DNA from: Herbaspirillum sp. RTI4
Lineage (GTDB): Bacteria > Pseudomonadota > Gammaproteobacteria > Burkholderiales > Burkholderiaceae_D
Reading direction: 5' to 3'
Length of the DNA stretch: 64,000 nt
Assembly: GCF_034313965.1 (NCBI RefSeq)
Contig: NZ_JAVIWQ010000002.1
Location: 1,550,001-1,614,000 of the forward strand
Positions 56,910 through 64,000 of this stretch are shown one piece after another (position 1 is the stretch's first letter; the number at the start of each line of letters is the position of its first letter). Position numbers and translations under genes: made by a program. A model generated the notes under the pieces. That model saw nothing but the letters and a program-made list of their open reading frames with translations. It ran no database searches and was not told the origin of the DNA.

Positions 56910-57219
56910 TTTAAGTCCCAAAGCTCGGGAGAGTAAAGTCGAACGGAAAACAGCAAGACCACCCCACATACTCCACTGTCTTAATGGCAAGCGGAGCGCG
57001 CAGGACGGAAGGGTCGTAGGGGTCAGGGATCAATGCTGAATGGTTGTGACTAGGCACGAGGTGCGTGGCAACGTCATATTAAAGTCACATGATCCTAATT
57101 CGGTGTGATGCGCCTGTGGAGCTTTTTTCATCAACAGCTTCTAGCCGCTAAAACACCATGCCGCATACCTTTGATTCTTGGCGCTGGTCTCTTACAATCT
57201 AATGTTGAGTTAGCAGATG
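56910..57219. other. Non-coding gap between the two toxin-antitoxin pairs
   Basis: The 310 bases between the divergent AbiE-like and HigBA-like pairs show no convincing gene or strong repeat. It is probably upstream regulatory or decayed sequence. Confidence 0.5.
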
Positions 57220-57255
57220 TTGACTCGTTCAATTTCAGAGTATAAAATTTTATAC
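57220..57255 (+). promoter_or_regulatory. higBA-type promoter with palindromic operator on the -10
   Basis: TTGACT (57220-57225), a 17-base spacer and TAAAAT (57243-57248) form a good sigma-70 promoter. The perfect 16-bp palindrome GTATAAAATTTTATAC (57240-57255) covers the -10. That arrangement suits repression by the downstream HigA-type protein, alone or in complex with the toxin. Confidence 0.72.
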
Positions 57256-57268
57256 GTAGCGTGTCTTT

Positions 57269-57613
57269 ATGAACCGGGAAAAAGAGATTCAGTGGGTCGG
57301 ATCAGCCTATGATGATGTGCTTGCGTTTCCGGAGGAGCCGCGCAGGCAAGCGGGCTTTCAGTTGGGCAAGGTACAGGCAGGTATTGAACCAGACGACTGG
57401 AAGCCGTTCGACGATGTTGGAGCGGGTGCGAAAGAAATTCGTATTCGAGAAAGCAGTGGCATTTATCGCGTCATGTATGTCGCCAAATTCGAGGAAGCCC
57501 TTTATGTGTTGCACTGTTTCCAGAAGAAGACTCAGGCAACCAGTAAGCACGATAAGGAAATTGCCGAGGCGCGTTATCGTGCCGTGATTAATGCAAGGAA
57601 AATGAAGACATGA
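57269..57613 (+). CDS. HigB/RelE-superfamily toxin
   Basis: Protein of 114 residues with the pattern of RelE/HigB-like (Gp49/DUF891) toxins, which cut mRNA on or near the ribosome. Visible features are IQWVGSAYDDVLAFPEE near the N-terminus, GAKEIRIRESSGIYRVMYVA in the middle and ALYVLHCFQKKTQATSKHD with the basic residues typical of the active site. Gene order is toxin first, then antitoxin, as in higBA. The two genes overlap by 4 bases. Confidence 0.9.
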   Translation: MNREKEIQWVGSAYDDVLAFPEEPRRQAGFQLGKVQAGIEPDDWKPFDDVGAGAKEIRIRESSGIYRVMYVAKFEEALYVLHCFQKKTQATSKHDKEIAEARYRAVINARKMKT

Positions 57614-57942
57614 AAATTGATACTGAAATTCGTCATGTAACGAAGCAGGGAGCAAATCTGTTCTTGGAGCTAGGGTTTTCGGTTGAGGAAGCCAAGCGTC
57701 TGCAGGCCGCTTCTCGAAAGCAGATCAATGACACGCATTTGTTGAAAGAGCAACTGATGTCTGAATTGGTCGAATGGATCGAACAGCACCATCTGAAGCA
57801 AGCTGAAGCTGCGGAGATACTGATGGTGTCCCGGCCGCGTGTATCAGATGTCGTGAATAAAAAAACAACCAAATTCACTATTGATACTTTGGTTGAGATG
57901 CTGAGTCGGATCGGTAAACCGGTGAAATTAGCCATCGGATAA
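57610..57942 (+). CDS. HigA-type antitoxin, XRE helix-turn-helix
   Basis: Antitoxin of 110 residues. The C-terminal half is an XRE-type helix-turn-helix: LKQAEAAEILMVSRPRVSDV followed by VNKKTTKFTIDTLVEMLSRIG. The N-terminal half is charged and likely contacts the toxin. Start overlaps the toxin stop in ATGA. The palindrome on the promoter is a likely binding site. Confidence 0.9.
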   Translation: MKIDTEIRHVTKQGANLFLELGFSVEEAKRLQAASRKQINDTHLLKEQLMSELVEWIEQHHLKQAEAAEILMVSRPRVSDVVNKKTTKFTIDTLVEMLSRIGKPVKLAIG

Positions 57943-58184
57943 TACGGATTTATTTATTGTGGTGTCGACTTGCTCGACATTTCAACGTCCAAGAGAATAT
58001 CGAAATGAGCAAGCTGCGTGCGCAGTTGGCTCGAGTTAAAAAGTAACGCGATAGTATAAAAGAGCCCGCGCCGTTTTGAACTCATAAAGTGCATTTAAAG
58101 AAAAGCATCCGCAGGAAACCAAAAATCCTTTTTTTGTCCATAATTTCTATCAGCGAAATGGTTCGTTGCTTATAGGATATCCAG

Positions 58185-58352
58185 ATGAAAAGTCCAATTG
58201 GAACAACAGCCCGTACCGGTCAAAAATATCCTGAAAGTGGCGTATGGGAATCGCAAGATACGCCGTCAACAACAGCACCCATTGCGCGAGGCAATACCAT
58301 GCCACCGCATCGGGGAAAAGCTGTTACTTGGAAACTTATCTCCTACGCCTAA
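58185..58352 (+). CDS. Small 55-residue protein, YjzC-like pattern
   Basis: An open frame encodes 55 residues, starting MKSPIGTTARTGQKYPESGV and ending VTWKLISYA. AGGAT lies seven bases before the ATG. It has a G-Q-x-x-P-x-S-G motif followed by a short basic segment and a Trp near the end, as in the small YjzC-like family found in many bacteria, and no frameshift. The resemblance is from memory and not tested. It lies downstream of the HigA gene and converges with the truncated integrase. No function is assigned. Confidence 0.65.
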   Translation: MKSPIGTTARTGQKYPESGVWESQDTPSTTAPIARGNTMPPHRGKAVTWKLISYA

Positions 58353-58364
58353 AATGTAGTTCGC

Positions 58365-59183
58365 TTATATCAGCGAGCGCATTGCTGCCACGATCATCGG
58401 CTCGGAACTTGCGCGTTCTTTTCGTAGCCGATCCAGATAGTCTGCCCACTGCTGGAGCATTGCGCGCCGCTCATCCTGGTATGCGTGGCGGTTGTAGGCT
58501 GCGCGGACCGCGTTTGCCGGCACGTGCGCCAGGCAGTGCTCGATCACGTCGATGTTCCCGCCGATGCTATTGAAATAGGTACTGAACGATGCTCGCATGC
58601 CGTGCGGCGTGCCTACACCGCTGAGTCCCAACCGCTCCATCAAGGCATTCAAGCTGCGGTTAGCCATCGGTCGGCGCGGGTCCACTCGGTTCGGGAACAG
58701 ATACTCTCTGTCGGCTGGCACGAGGGCGCGCAAGCGGGTGAGTAACGCGACTGCTTGCGAGGACAGTGGAACCCAATGCACGCGTTTTGCCTTCATCCGT
58801 GCAGCCGGAATTTCCCACTTGGTACCGTCCAAATCTACTTCACCCCATCGGCCTTCGATGACTTCCGCCTTGCGGCAGGCAGTCAGAAGCACCAACAACA
58901 TGGCGATGCGCGTTTCCTCGTTAATCTTGCCTGTGTTATCTAGCTTCAGCAGAAAATCGCCGATCTGCTTGTCGGACAGGGCTGGGTGGTTTTTCTGGTT
59001 GCGTTTCTTCATGACGCGCACGGGTGGCACGGGGTTGTTCTCGATCAGTCCAGAATCGATGGCGTACTCGAATATGCCCCACAAGTGATTGCGCAGATTG
59101 CGCGCCACCTCGGGCGCACGGTGCTCAACGCTTTTCAGCAGCGCGGTGAGTTCCAGGCGCGTGATGCTGCCGATCTGGCGACT
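58365..59183 (-). pseudogene. N-terminally truncated tyrosine recombinase (P4-type integrase)
   Basis: C-terminal part of a phage-like tyrosine integrase. The catalytic domain is largely intact, with the Arg in TACRKAEVIEGRW, THGMR-like GTPHGMRASFSTYF (histidine and second arginine), IEHCLAHVPANAV (third histidine region) and the tyrosine in AAYNRHAYQDERR. Core-binding homology begins at QIGSITRLELTALLKSVE, near 59180. Just upstream the frame changes to unrelated A/T-rich sequence and a TGA closes it at 59252-59250. The usual start and arm-binding DUF4102 domain are missing, so it is probably inactive. It converges with the small 55-residue gene. Confidence 0.82.
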
Positions 59184-59202
59184 TTTGAGCTTTATTGAAA
59201 AT

Positions 59203-59254
59203 ATTGATGTTTTATGAATTTTCGAGAAGTCATGAGATCGCTTGAAACATCAAT
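59203..59254. repeat. 10-bp inverted repeat at the integrase break
   Basis: ATTGATGTTT (59203-59212) and AAACATCAAT (59245-59254) are perfect inverted arms 32 bases apart, exactly where integrase homology ends. This may mark the insertion or deletion that cut the gene, but the element is too short to classify. Confidence 0.45.
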
Positions 59255-59508
59255 GCTTAATTCCAGGTAGCGAGTTTCATTCTTTATTAATTTCTATTGT
59301 TAGTGGGCTTATCAGCGAGTTTTTCATTGTAAAAGGAAATCTGGCTGCAAGTCTGGCTTCAACTATTTAATGAGGCGGACGCACGTTGGGTCTGTCCATT
59401 CGCCTTAGTCACCAATGCCAACATCAGCCGGCTGTCGTCGCTGTCAACAAACCGGCAGATCATTCACTTTGCGCCCCAATTTTGTCATTGAAAGTGATTA
59501 TTCCCACC

Positions 59509-59850
59509 TTAATTGTCAATAAGTCTGCGTATTTCATTCGGATGCAATAATTTGTGCTGGGTAATGTCGTCTGCAAAAGCATTGCATGCGGCCATCTGTT
59601 TCCAGGTAGCTGGGAAGCGAGCATAGTCAAATGCCGACGACCACGCCTGCGCCCGACTCATCGCCCGAAGAAATGGGACGGCCTCCGCATTTCTGGACAA
59701 GGCTTTGAGCGGCAACATACAGTCTTCGCGAAACGCAATAGGGATAATGATGAGCAAGCGCCCGCTTGGGTCAGATACCCGCTGCGCGTTCGCCTGGTCG
59801 TCGGCAGAGCTGAAAACGAGGGTGGCTAGGGTGTCAATATCTTTGCGCAT
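59509..59850 (-). CDS. Hypothetical protein (113 residues)
   Basis: Open frame encoding about 113 residues from the ATG at 59850, which has GAGGGGG about ten bases upstream (an in-frame ATG at 59868 is an alternative). No domain was recognised. It has a hydrophobic stretch (GRLLIIIPIAF) and a polar C-terminus, DITQHKLLHPNEIRRLIDN. Flanking sequence is non-coding on both sides. It may be island cargo; the confidence is moderate. Confidence 0.5.
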   Translation of the reverse strand: MRKDIDTLATLVFSSADDQANAQRVSDPSGRLLIIIPIAFREDCMLPLKALSRNAEAVPFLRAMSRAQAWSSAFDYARFPATWKQMAACNAFADDITQHKLLHPNEIRRLIDN

Positions 59851-60099
59851 TGGTGATTTCCCCCTCATTGTCAGCCTGATTTGTGCGGAGGGATATCCGA
59901 GACACGCTTACAGGGCGCGATGCGGCCAAGCGCGTTAAAGTCAGCGTAGCTCACTGAGCGCGTTTGATAGGTAAGGCAACCCGGATGAGCGAGTCTACAG
60001 GTCAGGTCAGGATTTTCTGGCCTGGCCCTGGTCCGTTTGTCTTATTTGTTCCGCTATCTATCTGACGTGAATCCGCTCAATGATTGATGCGACGCTTCT

Positions 60100-61290
60100 T
60101 TAAAAAGCAGTCGGCATCGGGTCCAGCAGACGCAGCATGAAGGCTTCGCATTGGGCAACCTGTTCCAGTGCAACGAATTCGTTAGGCCGATGCGCCTGTT
60201 CTATGCTGCCAGGGCCGCACACAATCGTCGGGATGCCCGCCAGCTGGAATAGCCCGGCTTCCGTGCCATAAGACACTGAGCCAGTCGTGTTGATGCGTGA
60301 CAGCGACGCTGCCAATTGAGTGATGGCCTCATGCTCTTTGGTATTGAGGCCGGGTGCGGAGGCCAGCCATTCAAAGGCAATCTGCGCGTTCGGTTCCACT
60401 TGCCGCATCTCCGGCAGCAAATTGGCGGCGAAATCCTGCACTTCCTTGTACAGGCGTCCCGCGTCGGAACCCGGCATGGTGCGCGCTTCAAATTCAAAGA
60501 TACATTCCTTAGGCACGATATTCGACGCCAGTCCACCCCGGATCAAACCGGTTTGCATCGTCGTGTAGGGAACGGTAAAGCCGTAATCGCGCGTTTCCAG
60601 TTGGGCAAACCGGTCTGCCATGTGGCGGATATAGGCAATGATGCGCGCTGCATATTCGATCGCGTTCACACCCATGTTGGTATAGCTGGAATGCGCTTCG
60701 CGCCCCGTGACGCAGCAGCGGAAACGATGGATGCCTTTATGCGCAATGATCGGTTGCATCGAGGTCGGTTCGCCGACGATGCAACCGGCCGGCTTCAGAC
60801 CCAGTTCCTGCAAATCCTTAATCAGGCCCTGCACACCTATGCAGCCGACTTCTTCGTCATACGAAAAAGCGAAATGCAAAGGCATGTCCAGGTCCGCTGC
60901 CAGGAATTTCGGCGTCAATGCCAGTGCCGTGGCAATGAAACTCTTCATGTCCGCCGCGCCGCGGCCATACACCAGTCCATCCTTGATCGTGGCTTTGAAC
61001 GGATCGGTATCCCAAGCCTGACCTTCCACCGGGACGACATCGGTATGCCCCGACAAAATCAGACCCGGCTTGCTGCCTTTGCCTAGCGTGGCGAACAGAT
61101 TGGCTTTCTTGCCGGTAGCGTCGTAAGTCAGACGTGAACTCACGCCCATGCCGGCCAGGTAATCGCGTATCCATTCAATCATGCCCAGATTCGAATCGCG
61201 TGACACGGTGGGGAAGGCGATCAAGCGCTCGATCATGGAGACGACTTCGGGGGAAGGGCGGAGCAAGGCAGTTTTATCGGTATTGGGCAT
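60100..61290 (-). CDS. argE: Acetylornithine deacetylase-like M20 metallopeptidase
   Basis: M20-family zinc hydrolase of 396 residues that matches ArgE: SGHTDVVPVEGQAWDTDPF with the first metal-binding His/Asp, GRGAADMKSFIATALA, EEVGCIGVQGL (catalytic Glu pair), and later NIVPKECIFEFEARTMPGSD. ArgE deacetylates N-acetylornithine. Its neighbours are an MHS-type transporter on the same strand and a divergent LysR regulator, so a role in taking up and deacylating an external N-acyl amino acid is also plausible. The substrate is not set by sequence. Confidence 0.85.
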   Translation of the reverse strand: MPNTDKTALLRPSPEVVSMIERLIAFPTVSRDSNLGMIEWIRDYLAGMGVSSRLTYDATGKKANLFATLGKGSKPGLILSGHTDVVPVEGQAWDTDPFKATIKDGLVYGRGAADMKSFIATALALTPKFLAADLDMPLHFAFSYDEEVGCIGVQGLIKDLQELGLKPAGCIVGEPTSMQPIIAHKGIHRFRCCVTGREAHSSYTNMGVNAIEYAARIIAYIRHMADRFAQLETRDYGFTVPYTTMQTGLIRGGLASNIVPKECIFEFEARTMPGSDAGRLYKEVQDFAANLLPEMRQVEPNAQIAFEWLASAPGLNTKEHEAITQLAASLSRINTTGSVSYGTEAGLFQLAGIPTIVCGPGSIEQAHRPNEFVALEQVAQCEAFMLRLLDPMPTAF

Positions 61291-61362
61291 AGTGATTTTC
61301 TCGCCCGGAGCGATCCGGGCGATGGAGAGTAAATGACATTCAGGGAGTACTTAACAGGTATG

Positions 61363-61404
61363 ACTGAAGAGCTATTACTGAAGAGCTATTACTGAGGAGA
61401 TATT
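61363..61404. repeat. Three-copy 14-bp tandem repeat between argE and the MHS gene
   Basis: ACTGAAGAGCTATT occurs twice in tandem and a diverged third unit, ACTGAGGAGATATT, follows. On the minus strand it lies downstream of the transporter stop and upstream of the argE start. Confidence 0.85.
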
Positions 61405-61446
61405 GCAAGGAAGCCCGGCACTTCCTTGCGCTAGTTCCGCGCCGGA

Positions 61447-62739
61447 TTAAGGCAAGCGCAGTCGGTAGCGCGCTGCCAGCGTGGCAATCACACTGAGAAA
61501 TGCGCCGGCGATCACATAGAAGGTGACGGCCAGTTTATTGTCCGTTACGGAGATCAGCCAGGTAATCGTCAGGCCGGCAAAACCGCCGAAAATCATTACC
61601 GCGATGTTATAGCTCAGCGACATGCCGGTACCGCGGATTTGTACCGGGAAGATGTCCGACAGCAGCGCTGGCATCGCGGCGAAATACATGGTCATCAGGA
61701 TGCCGATAACGCCTTGTATCAGCAGCAGATTGAGAAAACTCGGATGCATGGACAGGTAGGCGAACAGCGGGTAGCTGACCAGCATGAACAAAATACTGCT
61801 TGCCAGCATGAACGGGGTTCTGCCGTACTTATCGGAGTAATGGCCGACGACTGGGGAGAACAGCATCATGATCACGCCCGCCAGCATCGTCGCCGAAAAG
61901 GAGGCAACCGAAGTCATGCCCAGTTGCTTGACCGCGTAAGTCGGCATGTAGATCACCAGATACACCGACACCGTGGCCATGATGACGCTGCCGGTACCGA
62001 TCAGCAGGCGCTCTTTCTGGCTAGTGAAGATGTCGCGCAAAGGGGTTGCGGTGGTTTCTGCATTGGCAAATTCCGGTGATTCCTGAAGCTGTGTGCGGAT
62101 GTAGTAGCCGACCGGGCCGATCAGCAAGCCGAAAAAGAACGGCAGACGCCATCCCCATGCTTCTATCTGCTCAGTAGTCAATTGCGACGACAACACAGCG
62201 CCGAATGCCGCTGCCAGCAGGATACTTACGCCCTGGCTGGCCACTTGCCAGCTGGAGAAAAATCCGCGTCGATGCGGGGCATGTTCCACCAGAAACGCCG
62301 TTGAGCTGCCGAATTCGCCGCCCGCCGAAAATCCCTGAATCAATCGTGCCAGCACAATCCCGGCCGGCGCCCACAGCCCAATCGAATTGTAGGTCGGCAT
62401 GATTGCAATCAGCAGGGTGCCGACCATCATCAAGACGATAGACAGTGTTAACGCCGCTTTTCGGCCGACCCGGTCAGAGTAAGTGCCGATGATGATCGCG
62501 CCGAGCGGGCGCATGAAAAAAGAAACGCCGAAAGTGGCAAAGGTAATCAGCAGGGAAACCGTCGCATTTTGCGTCGGAAAAAATAATTTAGCGATCGTGA
62601 CCGCAAAGGCGCCGTAAATCAGTACATCAAACCATTCCAGCGCATTGCCAATCGAGGAGGAAATAACGGCGCGCCATATTTGCGGGTGAGGCTTGTATGC
62701 GCTCGCGGCTGAAGCGGTGACGTCGATGCGATTATTCAT
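61447..62739 (-). CDS. MFS transporter, metabolite:H+ symporter (MHS) family
   Basis: Twelve-helix transporter of 430 residues. The MHS pattern is clear: SSIGNALEWFDVLIYGAFAV in helix 1, the loop 2-3 motif GTYSDRVGRKAALTLSIVLM, LARLIQGFSAGGEFGSSTAF and EHAPHRRGFFSSWQ. Relatives carry citrate, shikimate, dicarboxylates or osmoprotectants with protons. Its substrate may be the acyl amino acid or carboxylate handled by the neighbouring hydrolase. It is divergent from the LysR gene, with about 175 bases between. Confidence 0.9.
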   Translation of the reverse strand: MNNRIDVTASAASAYKPHPQIWRAVISSSIGNALEWFDVLIYGAFAVTIAKLFFPTQNATVSLLITFATFGVSFFMRPLGAIIIGTYSDRVGRKAALTLSIVLMMVGTLLIAIMPTYNSIGLWAPAGIVLARLIQGFSAGGEFGSSTAFLVEHAPHRRGFFSSWQVASQGVSILLAAAFGAVLSSQLTTEQIEAWGWRLPFFFGLLIGPVGYYIRTQLQESPEFANAETTATPLRDIFTSQKERLLIGTGSVIMATVSVYLVIYMPTYAVKQLGMTSVASFSATMLAGVIMMLFSPVVGHYSDKYGRTPFMLASSILFMLVSYPLFAYLSMHPSFLNLLLIQGVIGILMTMYFAAMPALLSDIFPVQIRGTGMSLSYNIAVMIFGGFAGLTITWLISVTDNKLAVTFYVIAGAFLSVIATLAARYRLRLP

Positions 62740-62874
62740 TCGTAAATTTCCCTTTTTTGTTTTTGATCAGGCTTGTTTTTGTCTATGCCTAAACTTTATT
62801 TATATAGAAAAGAGGCTCTCTTCTCTGCTTTTTGTCTCTATGACGGAAAATATTAGTTCAGCATCGGCAAAAGA

Positions 62875-62915
62875 TATAATAAATAATATTCACATAATGT
62901 ATCAATATTATTTAT
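62875..62915 (+). promoter_or_regulatory. LysR gene promoter with 12-bp inverted repeat reaching the ATG
   Basis: TATAAT (62875-62880) with TTAGTT 16 bases upstream (62853-62858) forms a moderate promoter. Perfect 12-bp arms ATAAATAATATT (62879-62890) and AATATTATTTAT (62904-62915) flank a 13-base spacer, and the second arm includes the first two bases of the ATG. No Shine-Dalgarno sequence is present. A LysR-type dimer could bind here for autoregulation and for control of the divergent transporter. Confidence 0.65.
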
Positions 62916-63840
62916 GCAATTAAGTTTCAAGCAAATCCATTACTTTCTGGCCGCCGCCGAAACCGGGCAGTTTTCCGCTGCGGCTTCCAAGGCGCATGTC
63001 ACGCAAACCGCGATTACCGCCTCCATCAAAGAGCTGGAGTCCGCGCTCGGGGTGCAGCTCTTCATTCGCCACCATGCTTCCGGGGTATCGCTGACCGTCG
63101 ATGGACAGAAGTTCCTGCATCATGCGCACAATATCGCCGCAGCGGTCAATTCCGCCATTCATGATCCCGGCCTCATGCGGCAAGATGTAACCGGCGCGTT
63201 TCGCATCGGCGCGACCCATTCCATGCTCTCTTATTACGCCGTACCCGCCATCGCGCAGTTTGCCAAGGCCTATCCCCAAATCAAGCTGGATGTGATTGAA
63301 CTGGAGCGTCCGGCTCTGGAGGCCGCGCTCTTGTCCGGCGAGATCGACATCGGGATTGCCTGGCTGGCCAATTTCGATGCGCCTGAAAAATTCGGCATGG
63401 TTCCTCTGACGCGTTCGCGTCGGCAATTGTGGCTGCCAGCGGCGCATCCGCTATTGAATAAGCGCAGCATCGCCTTGTCCGAAGTAGCCAACTTGCCTTA
63501 TATCCTCTACGACATGGACGAAACACCGAAGAACACCCTGTTGTTTTGGGAGAAAGCCGGATTGCAGCCCAACATTCGCTATCGGGTGACGTCCATCGAG
63601 GCTGTGCGCAGTCTTGTTGCGCAGGGACTGGGCGTCTCTATCGTGTCCGATGTTTGTTACCGTCCGTTTTCGCTGGACGGATTGCGTATCGAACATCGTC
63701 CCCTGCTCGATTCCATGGCTTTTATCGAAATCGGACTGGCCTGGGATGCGACGCAGGAATTATCCGGCGCGGTGGAGGCGTTCAAGCTCTTCATGGAACT
63801 CACCTTCGGGGGACCCGGCTCCGGCGTCAAAGTCATCTAG
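62914..63840 (+). CDS. LysR-family transcriptional regulator
   Basis: Regulator of 308 residues. The N-terminal helix-turn-helix (about 1-60) is IHYFLAAAETGQFSAAASKA, then HVTQTAITASIKELESALG. The effector-binding domain follows, with the two-lobed LysR_substrate pattern (GAFRIGATHSMLSYYAVPAIAQF near 95). The gene has no visible ribosome binding site ahead of its ATG. It is divergent from the MHS transporter, so it is its likely activator or repressor; the ligand is unknown. Confidence 0.93.
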   Translation: MQLSFKQIHYFLAAAETGQFSAAASKAHVTQTAITASIKELESALGVQLFIRHHASGVSLTVDGQKFLHHAHNIAAAVNSAIHDPGLMRQDVTGAFRIGATHSMLSYYAVPAIAQFAKAYPQIKLDVIELERPALEAALLSGEIDIGIAWLANFDAPEKFGMVPLTRSRRQLWLPAAHPLLNKRSIALSEVANLPYILYDMDETPKNTLLFWEKAGLQPNIRYRVTSIEAVRSLVAQGLGVSIVSDVCYRPFSLDGLRIEHRPLLDSMAFIEIGLAWDATQELSGAVEAFKLFMELTFGGPGSGVKVI

Positions 63841-63970
63841 AAACCGCTCACTAAGCGACTGCGCGATGCAATCTCGGGGCGGCAAGGATTCAAAATCGTC
63901 ACCGTACTCAGGCACGGCTGCGCTTCTTGCCCTGCGCTTGCGGCGCTTGCTACGCTTACTGAGCGGTTTC
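63840..63970. repeat. 131-bp element with 18-bp terminal inverted repeats
   Basis: GAAACCGCTCACTAAGCG (63840-63857) and CGCTTACTGAGCGGTTTC (63953-63970) are inverted arms with one mismatch. The interior, GC-rich and non-coding, has no recognisable gene. It begins at the last base of the LysR stop codon. It may be a small non-autonomous element or a long hairpin terminator. Confidence 0.55.
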
Positions 63971-64000
63971 GTTGCGGTAATGGGGGGCGTGTTTTGCGAC

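Noticed and set aside
1..64000. tRNA or rRNA genes
   Set aside because: No cloverleaf-compatible sequence with a T-arm GTTCRANYC and no rRNA core sequence was seen by reading both strands. A covariance-model scan would settle it.

Overview
The window looks like a chromosomal segment of a betaproteobacterium of the order Burkholderiales, most likely family Oxalobacteraceae (Herminiimonas/Collimonas-like). This rests on the opgGH-opgD arrangement, a TetR-controlled (not PaaX-controlled) phenylacetate cluster with its own branched-chain-type ABC transporter, a PrpR/sigma-54 methylcitrate locus using PrpD, and the overall protein character. The genus call is a guess. No rRNA, tRNA or CRISPR array was found.

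Layout. 1-5.9 kb: the C-terminal part of the RNA helicase HrpA (cut by the window edge), a chemoreceptor, dCTP deaminase and a DUF1275 membrane protein. 5.9-8.9 kb (minus): a biodegradative Orn/Lys/Arg decarboxylase and dihydrofolate reductase. 9.1-14.7 kb: opgG-opgH-opgD for osmoregulated periplasmic glucans; opgH appears to start at a non-AUG codon. 14.8-17.3 kb: a periplasmic adaptor and outer-membrane factor with no inner-membrane pump beside them. 17.4-21.2 kb: a GntR regulator preceded by a perfect 32-bp palindrome, then a polar amino-acid ABC importer. 21.3-26.8 kb: 6-phosphogluconolactonase, a nucleoside deoxyribosyltransferase-like protein, and an Lrp regulator divergent from a fused indolepyruvate:ferredoxin oxidoreductase.

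27-45.6 kb is a complete-looking phenylacetate catabolism locus. The minus-strand operon paaY-A-B-C-D-E-G-H-I-K-J faces the plus-strand genes paaR, a substrate-binding protein, paaZ and livH-livMG(fused)-livF. A strong promoter with a 14-bp palindromic PaaR-type operator in its spacer drives the minus operon. PaaK activates phenylacetate to its CoA thioester, PaaABCDE epoxidises the ring, PaaG isomerises it, PaaZ opens the ring, and PaaH/PaaJ complete beta-oxidation. The ABC system probably imports the acid. A MITE-like element sits between paaI and paaK.

45.6-53.8 kb is the propionate/2-methylcitrate locus: prpR, divergent prpBC, a small MliC-like lipoprotein gene, prpD and then prpE. A near-perfect sigma-54 promoter and a dyad PrpR site precede prpB. 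53.9-55.0 kb holds a small unknown gene and xthA. 55.0-59.9 kb is a decayed genomic island: AlpA-like regulator, an AbiEi/AbiEii-type pair, a HigBA-type pair under a palindromic promoter, a 55-residue small protein, an N-terminally truncated tyrosine recombinase and an orphan gene. 60.1-63.8 kb: an ArgE-like M20 deacetylase, an MHS-family transporter and a LysR regulator. Short tandem arrays of 13-15-bp units recur just downstream of genes (4.4, 22.5, 39.5, 61.4 kb), two of them containing the stop codon inside the repeated unit.
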